Assembly: GCA_942486035.1 (NCBI GenBank)
Contig: CALNXK010000177.1
Span: forward strand, 722,001 to 786,000
Length of the DNA: 64,000 bases
Source of the DNA: Porites lobata
Lineage: Eukaryota > Cnidaria > Anthozoa > Scleractinia > Poritidae
Direction: 5' to 3'
Within the stretch, counting starts at the first letter, position 1, and each line of letters starts with the position of its first letter. Of the stretch, positions 48,701-61,600 are shown in pieces. The notes beneath the pieces are model-generated. The model ran no database searches. It worked only from the letters and a program-made list of their open reading frames with translations, and had not been told where the DNA came from. The position numbers and the translations under genes were made by a program.

Positions 48701-51700
48701 GGGGGCTTGGGGGGGATGGAGATCAGCATTAAAACTCTTCCTCCCATTTCACTTCTCCGCTTTCAACCCTTGCCCTCCCCTACTACCAGCACCTTAACAC
48801 TACCCAATCTTCCTTTGCTTTCAAAAACAGAGGAAATATTTACAGCTTGCTTGCCTGAAAATACAGCTGCACTGCAGGCTAAGATGATGCACAAAACTTT
48901 CAAATAAAAAGAGCAGATTGTGATATACAAATCTTTATCTTCTGCAAACTTACTTGGTGGTCCTGGCATATGACCATCAGGGGGTCCAGGCATGTGACCA
49001 GGAAATGGACCATTCGGCCCCATTGGAAAACGAGGTCTGGGACCAAATCCAGGATCATGTTCTGGCCCTGGTCCCATTCCTGGTCTGGGTCCATGCATGA
49101 AGGGTTCAGGTCCCCTTGGGGGGAAGGGCGGATGCATGCCTGGCCGAATCATCCCAGGCGGTGGTGGTCCCCTAAAAGAAAAACAAAATCCTCAGCTAAA
49201 CATTTGATTTCTATCAATGCCACTACACTACACACAGTGTTGACACAATAGCAATGGAACAACAGATAACAGGGTGGAGAACATCATGTTTGTATGCACA
49301 CCTAGAAATGTTGCATTGCAAATACAGTAAAAATAATGGTTGCATGGTTTTAGTACAATCATTAACAGAAGCTGTGATTTTGTCAGGAAAAAAGAAACAA
49401 CACTGACTGTTGGGTGCTGTCAATAACTGTAATTTACAAAGTACATTGTAGATCCTTTAGTAAACTGTAGACTTCACCCATAGAAGGTGAAATAAAAAAA
49501 AGAGTTATGAATTTCGTACATCATTGGTCCCCCTCGTCCACGCCCCCGTCCTTGATCTCTTCTGAACCAGTTTCTGTCATCTTGTTTTCTGAAGTCTCTC
49601 CCTAGAAAAGAAAACAAATGTTGATTAAATGTTGTTATTGCTGTTTTTATTGTTATTAATTTTCTATTGCAAGGTAGTACATTTCACAACACTCTTCAGC
49701 ACAATATAAAATGTTAATGGTGTCTCTTGATAGGAGAGTACAAAGTAGATGGTAAGATCCTGAAGCGAGACATAGCAGTTCATAAAAAGTAATCACAGTC
49801 ATGAGTGAAGACTCTCTCACTGAATACTGCTAAGGGGACTCACAAATAGCGAAAAAGAAAAGCCCCATTTGAACTCTTATCATTTCCAAATTGATGCAAC
49901 CTAATGAGCGGCCATGCTATAACAAACAGCGATTTAAAGTTCTGCCATTGAATTTTTTCTGATTTCTAAACTCCTGCAAGTGGACACCTATAAGAACCAT
50001 CCCAGAAGGCTCATAAACTTCACATTGTCATTCGATTGTGCAGGACTGTTGCTAAGATTTCAAGTTGCTGGGTATATGCAATTAGTAGCCAGGAGGTTGA
50101 ACAGCTAGGAAGTTCTTTTGGTTTTAATGAAAGTAGCCAAGGTGATGCTCATAGTAATCAGGGGAAATCCCTGGCCTTAAGATCTTATTCACAGCCCTTC
50201 TCAGAGCTTCGAGTACACTGGTCCTAATCAACATACTTGGTTCATGTTTTTCAATTTTGTGTTGCTCTTTCGGTCTCTCAGACTTGAAGCGCTGCCTTGT
50301 CTTCTTCCCTTCATCTTCACTGTCACTGTCATTCTTTATGTCCTTTTTCACCATAGCAACCGGAGTTGTCTCCTTTTTACTATCCTCCGCACCTTTGAAT
50401 AATTATTAATAATGATTAATATTAATCCATCACTTTAGTTCACAGCAGACAATTAATAAAATTGTATCCCTACGCAACATCGTAAGTAACTTTGAATAAA
50501 CATGAAAAGTTGGGGATGGTGTTGTCTGGGTGGCCAGCTTGCTTCAAAAACCATTTCAACTTGTTAACATTGAGAAAACAGACAATAAATATTACTCAAA
50601 ACTTGAACAAAGGTTGTTGTATCAAGCTGAAATAAGTATCAACAAAGCTTCACAGAGATTGTTCTGGTTTGGTGAATTGGGTATCGAGAATCAAGATGCA
50701 ACAATCAAGAATTAAATTTCAAATTTTTACACAATTCTTGATTCAAGCATGGATTGAGAATAGAGTGGTAACTTCTGAGTGGTACTGTATGTCTCCAAAA
50801 TCGCTCAGCAAAACATCTTTAAAAAGGTACCTTTCTGAGGAGTTTTCTTGCTGCTCTCAGCGGCTCCTTCGGAAAGCCCCTTGATCTCTTTGTCAATGTC
50901 GTCTAACTCATCATCACCATGTATGCTTACAGCATCCAGGTCAACATTATTTGCCCTGCAAAAATCCTGTGAGCTTAGCGTGATTTTAAACTAGATTGCC
51001 CTCCACTTAGAGCAAGTACCATTAATTATCACCCAAAATGTTTTAGTAGTTTGGGTTCAAGCATGGCAGCTACCAATGGTCATAAAATGTAAATGCTAGA
51101 ATTTTAACCAAGTCTGATTTTCATAAAATAGACATCACGGTGGCCCAAGTATATGCATATACATATTAAAAATTTCAGAAAAAGCAGATAGATCCGATGA
51201 AGATCTATGATTGTTCCACTGGAAAATAAATTACTGATTACAAGAGCATCAACTGACAAAACTCTGAAGAAAAAGTTGAGAAAATGATAACTAACCCATC
51301 CCCTTCGTCATCACTCTTCAACAATTTCTCCTCATCAAGCTCCTCCAAATCATCTTCTGACTTCCTGGCCTGAAATAATATGTTCAAATGCAATAGATAT
51401 AGCAATTTATTTCATTATGAAGACACCACAAAATAGCTTCAGCATAGTTAGCTCAAAGTACTACAAGCAGCTGACGCCACTAGCCTGAAATATGTAGAGA
51501 TGTAATAATCTATCAATTATTGATAGATATACATATATGATTAATCTTATATGTTTTAAGGAGAACTATTGCATGTTTATGAAACTGCAAGCTGCCTTTA
51601 CTCATCTTCTGACAAATGGCAATTTGTCATTGAACCCTATAGCCTAAAGACATACAGTCTCAGGGCCCTATCAGTCGTTGCCCCTCTCCTCTGGAATTCT

Positions 51701-54700
51701 TTGCCTACTGATATTAGATTGATCGACAATGTAAGTAAATTTAATTCTAAGCTGAAGACCTATCTTTTTAAGCAAGTTTATGAACTATCTTATGATTTTA
51801 TTTTTTATCATTTTTTTTTTGTTTGTGTTTCTGCTACAATGTAAAAATTATATGTAAATTAGTCTAGGATTTTATTTTTTATACACATTTTTATAGCATT
51901 GTAAAGCGCTTTACAAATATTTTATTATTTATTATGATATACCAACTATTTGTTTCATAATGGAGACACCACAAAAAAGCTTAAGCATATTAGGCCAAAG
52001 TACTACAAGTATCTGATACCACGGTGTTATATGTATTTTATTTTTTAAGGGGCTGTGTCATGGCTGTTCATTTTGCTTATACATGTATTGCTATTTACAC
52101 CTCCTTATTCACGACGGAACTTAATGTTAGTGACAAAATTATTGGTAAATTACAAAATCACAGCTTCATGGCAAAGAAATATTCTCCCAAGTATTAAATC
52201 AAACATTTTGGGCATCAAAAACACGTCAGTGCCAATTCCAACTGTTTGATTCTCAATGAATTTTGTGACATAGCACTTTTTTTCAGTACTCAAATCTACA
52301 TGGGCAGGATGAACAAAAGCTTCAACAGAGCTATTGATATTTACGCTGCACATATATATGGGAGGCGAGTGTTCTCACAGCTACAACATTGGGTGGATAA
52401 ACTTCCTGTTCATTTGTACAATGTAGCTTCTGAATGGCCTTAGAAAATTGCCTACCTTTTTAGGTGTTGGCCCAGAGTCTTCTACTGTTTTAGAATCTTC
52501 TTTTCTAAGACACAAAATTAAAAATAAGTCAAAAGATAGGTTCCTCAAAACATGCATTGATCCTGAATCCAAGGTTTAAAGATGTTTTAACCCCACTAAA
52601 TTCTGCTTCATAATATGCTGGGCTTATAGAGCTCAAAATTACTAAACCTTTGCGCAAGTAAGGTCTTATGTTCCCTTGAAACTACCGGCTGTATAACTTT
52701 TAAGCACTCATATGTTATATTACCACTGAGCTTAAGTTAAGGCGTAATGTGCTGAACGAGCTCCTAATTATCAGTGATGACTTTGTTGATGTTTCACCAA
52801 CTGAAACCTTCAATTCTCAACATTGAATTACTACCATCCATCACAAAATTTCAGGATTTTTTACATATATCTTTTTACATTACAAAAGGAGGCATGCATG
52901 GCCAAGCGGTTAACACCTCAGACTGCGGGTATGAAGGTTTTCAAGCCTTGCCAATGACGTTGTTTCCTTAGCGAAGGAAATTCACAAGCTCATGTGCACC
53001 TTTTCCTTTTACAAGGACTGATGTCAAAGGCAAGTTTACTTACTTTGGTTTATTGTTAATGGCTGGGCTTTTCTTCACTTTCGGACTTTCTCTACTTGTT
53101 TGCCGTTGCATCTGTTGTTTTCCAGGTCTCCTCCCTCTGCCCCTATCACCCCACATATGTGGCCCATCATGATCTACTGGAGGCATCCTTGGTCGCATGT
53201 GACCTAGCGGCATACCCATGGGACCTGGAGGACCAGGAGGGCCAGGCATAGGACCTCGCATCATGGGCCCATGGGGTCCACGAGGGTGTGGTCCAGGGGG
53301 ACCCATCATCATAGGACCTGGTGGTCTTGGCATGGGACCACCCGGTGGCATACGGGGCCCGTGTGGTCCTCCAGGACCAAATGGAGGAATTGGGTGTGGT
53401 CCATGATGTCTGAAGGGTGGTCTTGGACCCCGCATTCCATGTTCTGAATAATAGAGACAAATGAAAGAGTTGAATACATAGTGTAAAGATTTAAACCATT
53501 ACAGTGCAACTACTAAAACCGGGGCCACCTAAACAAAGTTGACCGATCAGATTACAGGAAAATAACAATACAAACCAAGAAAGTTAATTGTCTATCATAG
53601 TCGAAATAATCAACATGGATCGAAATCAACCAAATACAACCTACAGACGTGACCTTTTGAACCCACCAAAGAAAGCCCGCGCTTCCCGAGAGGTTAATTA
53701 GAGTGAATGATGGGGGAAAAAAGACGTAAATGTTAGTTTAATTTGGTTTGTTTGGTCATTTCTTTGGAAAATCTCCTCATCCTATTCATCGAAAACAAGT
53801 TAAAAAGTGATGATTTTATAACCAGTTGTCAAGTATCACAGTCCCACATTGGTTTAGGATATATTAGGTGAGAAACTTAATGGTTGAGATGATGACTTTA
53901 AACACACATCCCAAATTGTTCTTTAACCAAACTTCTCCACCATAATGAATAAACATAAAGTAACACCTGAGTTGCGCATGGAGGCACATAAAGTAACACT
54001 TGAGTTGCACATCCAAGCCAACTACTGAGAAGCTAGCTCCTCGCCGTTAACTAAGTTAAATAAGTACATTTAACCTCATTAAAGATAATTATTATTACCA
54101 AAGTCAACTCCAAGACTTCCAAGTTCATCTGTTAAAAATAAATAAAGCAAAATAATCAAGAAAGAGACATATATGAGAAGGTCAGAGAAAACTTTGAGTT
54201 TGTCTACTGACAATGTCTTTTCATACATTTTTTGGTTTGGATCATGAAAGGGGGAAGAATAAATGACTAAAAGGAAAAACAAAATAAAATAGGGCTAAAT
54301 GTGCAGTTTTCATTTTTTTTTTACTGACCTCTAAATTTATGAAAATTGCCTTTTAAATGCATTGTTGTATATCTCCCAGATTTTACCCTACAACTATCTC
54401 TGCTTATTACCACCGAAAATCTTTTGTGCATTGACACTCAGTTTTCAATACACCATGATGTCAAAAGCCATTTTTCTGCAGTTCCACCAAAGTTTTAATT
54501 GAAGGCACTGTCCTGCAAATGTGTAGGCTGCAATCAACACCAAAACCTTAATGATTGAAGGGTTAGACCGGGGCCATTTCCTTAGCTAGGAGACCTCAAA
54601 AGCTTTAAGCTTTTATACCAGTGCTGCTCACGATAAAAAAAGATCAATTTTCACTCTTTTGAATGTCTGAATCCGTGGACGAGAATCGAATGTTGACAAT

Positions 54701-54994
54701 TGATTGACAATTCTCATGATTGATGCACGCGGATATGACTCAATGTCGTTCTGAAACTGACAATAACGCGCGCATTTTTTCTTGGTGAAAGGAGTATTTC
54801 ATTCATACCATAAAATACGATCAGTGGGATGTCTAAATATGCTTCAGTTACTTATTGATATTTTGAGTACTTTAAAAGATGAAATATTGCTGCTCACTCT
54901 AACCACGAGGTACATGTAGATTAGACTTAATCAGGTCGGGCTCGCTTTGTCATAAACGAAGACACTTACCTTCGTGGATTTCTGAAAAGTCCAT
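39767..54994 (-). CDS. Large PG-, Ala- and RS/RD-rich protein with C-terminal RRM, RBM33-like (18 exons)
   Basis: Exons 54994-54970, 54128-54099, 53443-53044, 52504-52456, 51369-51296, 50955-50831, 50392-50237, 49601-49520, 49171-48954, 48478-48404, 47771-47398, 47252-46674, 45890-45721, 45083-44907, 44525-44219, 43529-43335, 42655-42567 and 39812-39767. All phases agree; 1056 aa. Order of parts: short acidic N-terminus; a 130-residue Pro/Gly/Met/His-rich block; acidic region (DDLEELDEEKLLKSDDE); basic region with GRGRGRGG; further PG-rich exons, one with GKNIHINPHF; poly-Ala and QQ-rich exon; RS repeats; RE/RD repeats; then an RRM with strand 1 RVVIGSL and RNP1-like HKALVTFE. The layout (acidic start, Pro-rich middle, C-terminal RRM) resembles metazoan RBM33, a nuclear RNA-binding protein of 1170 aa in human. 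The name is tentative. The last exon (ending AWSWISFT) is the weakest call. Confidence 0.6.
40455..40560. repeat. Short ATATCCCT direct repeats
   Basis: ATATCCCTAG, ATATCCCTGGGA and ATATCCCTGGGATATG occur in succession. They echo the minisatellite unit at 18571-19175 but are shorter and spaced at about 30 bp. This is in the terminal intron of the RBM33-like gene. Confidence 0.5.
41139..41468. mobile_element. Complete 330-bp MITE, GGGACCTTAAGATCCGACGACG ends
   Basis: GGGACCTTAAGATCCGACGA opens the element, and the exact reverse complement closes it. Sub-terminal AAAACGTC/GACGTTCTC also pairs. Related truncated copies lie at 17530-17850 and 3765-3985. It sits in the last intron of the RBM33-like gene. 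An open frame across it is not a gene. Confidence 0.9.
42740..43200. repeat. Degenerate ~105-bp tandem repeats, second locus
   Basis: The phrases CCATTCAAATGAAAC, CAGTACTTTCACATGG and GAGTCTGTGGATGAAAT / GAGTCTGTAGACGAAAT recur. This is the family seen at 1690-1980. It is interrupted by the fold-back at 42793-42997. Confidence 0.65.
42793..42997. mobile_element. Palindromic fold-back element inserted into tandem repeats
   Basis: The arm at 42825-42890 (AAGTAGGTTGAGTTTGATCG ... GACAGTGACT) and the arm at 42926-42995 are reverse complements for about 65 bp around a 35-bp loop containing CCGCACAGGTTGTCGAAACG. GAAACTTCTTCA occurs on both flanks (42781-42792 and 42998-43009), as a 12-bp target duplication would. 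The intron belongs to the RBM33-like gene. Confidence 0.88.
46226..46310. repeat. Short dispersed repeat, pair with 21705-21790
   Basis: Both copies read TTCTCATA(C/G)CC..T..CTTG.(C/T)AA followed by AGGAGAA.ATTGATGTTG.TCA. About 75-80% identity by eye over 75 bp. Confidence 0.55.
51411..52025 (+). mobile_element. LINE 3' fragment flanked by ~70-bp direct repeats
   Basis: The open stretch 51569-51844 contains LRALSVVAPLLWNSLPTDIR followed by FNSKLKTYLFKQ and a stop, the C-terminus of a CR1/L2-like reverse transcriptase. It closes with GTAAAGCGCTTTACAAATAT and an AT-rich tail near 51930. The segments 51411-51483 and 51953-52025 are about 80% identical (AGACACCACAAAATAGCTT versus AGACACCACAAAAAAGCTT). 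This is in an intron of the RBM33-like gene. Confidence 0.75.
52893..52960 (+). repeat. tRNA-Ser-like relic (SINE head)
   Basis: TGGCCAAGCGGTTAACACCT resembles a Ser-type tRNA 5' half with a good A box. The expected B box is degenerate (GTTTTCAAGCC). It lacks a closed acceptor stem. Confidence 0.4.
53520..53745 (+). repeat. Dispersed repeat, pair with 33121-33345
   Basis: Second copy of the repeat, located in the second intron of the RBM33-like gene. Confidence 0.8.
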
Positions 54995-55693
54995 GCTTTA
55001 GTTCTTAATGGACGACACAGTTTTGCTTGCTAAAGTAATGGCATTTGAAATTGGTCTAAATGGTGACTCTAGGGTACGTGATCCTTGCAAAATGCAGCAA
55101 AATTTGAGAAATTTCACGTCAAAAAATCCGCCGCCATTTTCATTCCACACTTTATCGGTTCGAAGGAACCATAAGCGAGGTTACACAGTGCCTTTCCGAA
55201 AGCGAGGCTGGGATGAAAACTGTGCGTGGGGAGGGTCGGGAATTTTCTCGAAATGGAAAATTGAGGATTAGGCTTACAGAGGGAATAAAGAAAATATTAT
55301 CAAAATGCTTTTAAAAACCAAATTCATGCTTTTTAACCTCAAGAAAACGTTATGCAAAGATAGCTCAAAAACAAATTTCAAGTTTTATTCTCTCAATTTA
55401 TGTTTTATTACTAGTATATAAGTTTAACACACCTCAATTTAATTTTCTCCCATATGAAAGCAATTCTTTTCTATCTTTGATATTCAAGACCATGTTTTTT
55501 TACAAGTAAGAAGGAAAAAACTAAAGTAGCCCCGAAATAGTGCAGGTGAGGCCGAATTGCATTATGGTCTCTGTTACATTCTTCATTATACAGTAATGAT
55601 GGCCGCGAATCATTGGAAAGCACTTTAGCATTTCGCTTTGGTTTAGCTGTTTTTCTTAGACTTTTTCAGTATAACAGAAAAATTTTGACATCC
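54995..55693. promoter_or_regulatory. Bidirectional promoter region, RBM33-like gene / TRAF3IP1
   Basis: The two start codons are 699 bp apart and point away from each other. On the minus strand AAAATGGCGGCGG lies near 55129-55141, close to a YY1-type core. The rest is AT-rich with no obvious repeat. Both transcript starts and 5' UTRs must lie here. Confidence 0.5.
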
Positions 55694-58600
55694 ATGGATC
55701 AGAAAGTGGCAAAGAAAACCCAAGACACGCTAGGGAAGGTCATAAAGAAACCTCCTCTAACAGATAAATTGCTGAGCAAGCCTCCATTCCGATTTCTTCA
55801 TGACATAATTACCGAGGTACTCTGTTACTTGCAATTTTCATGCTTTATTCATAGAGTGAACACTTTTCTTATGCTTTTCTGTTTTGAACGAAATTTTAGG
55901 TTATCAGGAACACTGGATTTCTTAAAGGGTTGTACACTCCAGATGAGATGGACTCGGCGAATGTCAAGGTACAGAACACTTCACTCGGCGTCCGCTAAAA
56001 CGAAGCGTTATTTTTGTTGGCTGTATTTCTCCTTTTCTCTGATTGACCACGATCGTGGAGTTTTATTGACTTAACAGATCGTTTATCTCCTTTTTTCTTC
56101 GAAGGATAAAGAAGCTAAGATTGCATTTCTTCAGAAAGCGATAGACGTCGTAGGTAAGGCTCGAAAATGGCTCCTGTTGTGTGTTGCTAAGATACGCAGC
56201 AACATCGATAGAAGTTTTTTTCCCTCGAAAACCTGTTCATTGCGAAACCCTTTAAGTATAACTGTCCAAGTTTTAGAAAGCCCTTTCATACGTTTAGCGG
56301 TGTTGTGTCTTCCAGGCAATAACGGAGGAAAAAATAGAGTTTCTTGTGTCGAGGAGCTGAGCTAACACGACATCGGTCGACCATGTCGTGGTCCCATAAA
56401 AGAATTTTGTGACTACAATATTTATATATTGATACGATCTTTGGCTTTTACGTACGTGCATATAACCTTTGGAAATAAACGATGAAATTTTAAAGCTAGG
56501 GGCTTGTGAGGGTCGTTGTCTCTCGCATGATGTAAGACCCCATAGAAGTCTCGTATTCTTTTTGCGACTGGCACCTTGGTGTCAAATCTTACAGTTTGAT
56601 GCGATCCTATTTGTAAAATTATTTTTCGCAAGATACTTGTCTCATTTACACAGCTGTTCTTTACCAGAAAAAAAAATCCATTCCTCTTAATAAATATCTC
56701 TCACATTTGATTCATTGTGATAGCACATAAACAGATTTTTTTGCTCACCCCACAAGCTTTCTAGCCTTAACTCTTATCTTGTCAAAATACTGGTTTTATG
56801 TTTATGTTTTTGGTTATAATGGTAAAACAATATACAAAGGGAAAGAATATGCAGATTGTATTAAAATTTAATTGAAATAAAAATATAAACTTTTAATAAT
56901 TTTCCTATTTTAATGCAATAGAATTGAAGTTCGGAGTACAATCAACTCTTGCCTTGGGGACACCTCGCTATAACAAACACCTGATAATACGGACAGCAGC
57001 TAAACCCCAGGCTTAAATATATTACAGACATTTGACTGAAATAAACTCCAGTTATTACGGACTCTCGTTAATGAGGACACTAACTTGAGGTCCCTACAGT
57101 GTCCGTCATAAAGAGAGTTGACTGTATTTCTTGAATGCTCTAAAAAAAATTAAAGGGAGCCCGGTGCTCCGAACTCATGAAATCCAGGGTGGCCAGCGTA
57201 TGATTTCTATGAAAAAGCAAAGATTTCCTATAGTTGTACCTCAACACAACAGCCACCTTTGGGACAGAATACAGTGACCATTATAGAGGTGGGTGGCCCT
57301 TGTAGAGAGGTTTAAACAAGAGTCGATGAATGGATTATTTGCTCACCAGGACAAAAAAGGTGGCTATTTGTGGAGAGGTGGCCGCAAATGGGGGTTCGAC
57401 TGTAGTTGCGTAAGAGCAAAAATAAGGTACCAGGGGCCATTGGGGCTACTACAGCATGGCCCTGCAATTGGTCCTTTCAGAGGTGAAGAATTATTCCTCT
57501 TAGCAGTGTTCTCCTTATCCGGGGGTAACCGGTAAAACTTACCACCTTAAGCAACACTTCTTACCGCTTGAAGGGTCACTAAAATTAAAAAAGTAGATTT
57601 TATAAAAAGGAAGTTGTGATCTGACCGGATTCTCACAAGGAAAATACATATAAATATATATATGGAAAAGTACTAAAGTATACACAGATTTTCTTTTTAT
57701 GGGCCACGCATTTTGGAAAGAGAACATTGAAGACTTAGTAAAATTATTGGAATCAAACATTTTAAATTGTTGTCTTTAGCTAACAATGGCCAATTTGTGT
57801 AAAATAGGTTTCAAAATGAGGGAATGATGTTTCAGAGAACTTAGCTCCTAAATTTCCCAGCAAGGGTGGTGCCATGTCCCTTACTACACTACACCCTCCC
57901 CCCTCCCCATGAAAGTGTGCCTCTGGTGCATATTTTTTGCCTTACTGGCTATGAATGGTCCCTTACCTGCTGAGTTAAAAATTAGCGAGAACACTGCCAT
58001 TAGGTTTGAGAGATTGTGATTTATCCCATTTTCCCATTTTGTATCAAGTTGTTTACACTGAAGATACAGTTTTTACTAAGGGTCAAGGGAAATGGTTTTT
58101 AAAAACTTAAAGTAATTCATTCTTTTTCCCATACCTATAAAGTTTGCCATTTCTTTACCAAGCCTTTTTTAACATTTAGGCATGATAAATGGCCAGCTAT
58201 CTGTGCGTCCCTCAAAAATTGTGGCTGGCCATGAACCTGAAAAGACAAATGAGTTCTTACAGTCAATGGGCACAGCAATTTTGAACAAAGTAAGTTAAAC
58301 TATACTATCTCTTTCTTTATTCCAGTATGATTGTGTTAATACATGGTGTGAAATATCTGTTACAAGTCAAAATTTATTTATTTATTTATTTATAACAACT
58401 TTATTTGTAATAATCAATACAAAAAGACTGCCATCAGGGAGGAACTGAATCCTCATGTAAGATGACCCCCTAAAAATATCTACAAAGCTATTAAGGAAAT
58501 ATAAGTCAGATAAAGACTATTATAATGTAAGAAGAAATGTAAAAGATATCACTAAAATATATTTATTAATAATGGAGTTATTAAAATTATCTAATTATCA

Positions 58601-61600
58601 AATTAGATATGCAATTGCAACAATTTTATATTCATTACGTACTAGTTAAAAAGTGTTCTCTTAAGCCCTTTTTAAATTTTGACAATGAATCGGCACATAT
58701 TAGAGAATCTGGTAACGAGTTCCATTTATCTATATATCTATGCCAGAAAGAGAATTTTAAAATATTAGTTCTTGAAAAAGGTTTCCAAATCTTCCTACTA
58801 TTTCTTGATCTAGTGCTAGCACTAGAGAAAGATAAATAATTGTCAAGCTTAACTCTCGAGAAACCATTAATAAACTTAAATAATTGAATTATCGATAGAT
58901 ATTCCCTACGGGACTTAAGTTCCATCCAACCGAGGTATTGCAGACGTTTGGTATAATCAATAGGTCCACCAAGGATCCAGCGTGAGACATTTCTTTGGAT
59001 TAACTTCAGTTTAAAATTTTTTAAATCATGTTGATATTCAATTTACTTTTTCTCTTAGCCATAATTCATGAATAATTATTAGGGCTAGCTATAGGAGACA
59101 AAAGAAAATTGAGCATTAACCTAAGTTAAAAAATTTAAACCTGAAGTTAATTTTGGCCTCTAACATATCCACTAATATGTGATGTTTTACAGTTTCAGCT
59201 ATAGAAATTATGCTGCTACATTGCAGTAGAGGAGTGAAACAGAAAAATTTTGGTTTAATTAGTTTCCTTCAACAGTACACTTTACAAAGACTTAAACTAG
59301 CTTTTACCAATTCAATTTACTGTAAGTTGTTTCTCCACTTGTAGAAAAGCAGCTCTGATGCAGTGAAAAAAGTATTAGCAGGAGAAAAGCCCGGTAAAGA
59401 GTCAAGGTAAAAAAAATATTTATTGTCAAAATACATTTAGGCAAGCCTGTTCATGAATTAGTGATATTCAAAGCAATTAAGGAACAATTAAAATTTATTG
59501 AGTGTCCCTCCTTTGGCTTCAAAATTAATATGCTGTATGTATTAATGTGAATGTCCCTGTATTTTGCAGGTAAAGAAAAACTGAACTCAACCCAAGTACA
59601 TAATTCTCAGAAATTTACTGCTTCAGATTAACCAACCCCCCCTCCCCTCCCCTCCCCTCCCCTCCATCATACTCCCCTCTGGAATTTCCAACCCCTTCTA
59701 CAGGACAGATAGTAACATTTAAAGATGCAACTAGATAAAAAGAGTCATAGTCCATGCTAAAACCTCCAGCCTGTTTATCTCAAATTGGGCCAGAAATTTT
59801 AGCCCTGTCAAACAAGCTGAAAAGCATCTATGTAATTTGAGAAGACATGAACTTGTCGTACACACTGCTCTGCTTTTGAACCAAGATCTTTTCTGGCAGA
59901 TTTTCCCACCCAGTTTGAATTATTGCACCTGCGTTGAAATTGCTATGTACGGTTATCTCAATCACAGAGTGAAATTTTATCTCAGGTTGAAGTTACACCA
60001 TGTGTAATTGGTGCCTATGCCCAATGTTATTTTTAGTGATAGCAAAAGAAAGGAATCAAGAACTGGAAGTGGAGGTAAAGAGAGAGAAAGATCAAAGGAA
60101 CGGGACAAAACAGAGAAGGAAAGAGAAAAAAGTAGAGATAGAGACAAAGAGAATGATAAAGACAAGGACAGGCGTAAACAGGTATTTTGTTTATGTTGAT
60201 TTTCAGCTGAGCTCCACCCACGCACTTTGCACAAGCGAGCGGAACCCCACAGCTAAGAAAATTTGGTTATTTAATTCATATGAGATATTTTGGTAGTCAT
60301 GTGTCACTGACCATATGTCCCCACCATGGGGCAACCACTGTGAAATCTCACTTTTTCTAAATAGTGTGGGGAGCCTGTGACCTGATATTGTGAATCCATG
60401 TTGTGGTCAATATAAAATTATTGATAACTGTCAAAACAGGGTATCTGCTGACCAGTATCACATACTGTATCATGGGCTCAGGTGTCAACCCATTGAGGTT
60501 ATGTGTTTTTGAAGTTATCCGCTGACAAGCTACTGGTTTTTACCAGTGGATTTCTTTGCAAGGTTACAAGTTTATTGTTTGAAGTAAAGCTCCTGTTAAT
60601 AAATTTATAATAATTATTATTGTATATTTATTAACTGGAGCTTTGCCTTTAGCCATGGTTTAATCCATACAGTATTATTTTTCTAACATTCATCATGCAG
60701 TATCTTGTAAATCAAAATGAAATTGAGTTTAAAGTTTCCTTTGACAAAGTTAAATTGGAGAAAAGTTTGAACCACAATAGATAACTGAGTTTTGAATGAT
60801 AACAAAAGTTTTCAGCTAATAGCTTACATTATAATATTATGTACTTCTACTCATGGCAAGCCAGACCACTAAATCTAGATTACCTCCAGTGGATGTGCAT
60901 GAATTGTGATCTAGGCACTCATGAACTTGAGTGGTTCAGATTCTTCATGCACCCCCCTCCCCTCCCGATGACTTTGGCCAGTGTTTTGAACACTGGTCAC
61001 AGGGCTTGAATACCACTGCTTTTCCTAACACCGCTTTTTATCACTATAGATTCTTGGGGCTTCTCCCAGAAAAATTACGTGGAGTGCGAAAACCATGTTT
61101 TGTGCCATTAATGTGAAAATATTATTGTAGAGTGATGCTAAGAAAAAGGATGGCTCTTCTAACAAGACAGAGAGCTCTGATAGAAGAAAAAAAGATGACT
61201 CTGCCAAACGGGAGAAGGAAAGAGAAGAAAGAAGTTCTGAAAAAAATAGGGAAAAGGTAAAAGTACACAGAAAACACCAATTCAATGACTAATGAAAAAG
61301 TGAAGAAAATGTGGTTGGATATTAAAGATTATAATATTATTATATTTCTTATTAGTATAATTATACACACTCAGTGATCTTGGTGATTTAAGCAATCTGA
61401 TTGGTTCGCTATCTCGGACTATTCAACAATATTCACCTCCTAGCGACTGGATAATGTGTGAGCTGTGAATATTCCTGTTGTGATGAGAGTATTTAAACTG
61501 TGTATGTCAGCATGAATGCTAAAACTTACAATCAAAGGGATTCATATATTGGGTAAATTTTGGGGGAGTCCAATTTTAATATTATTGCAGCAAAATTTGT

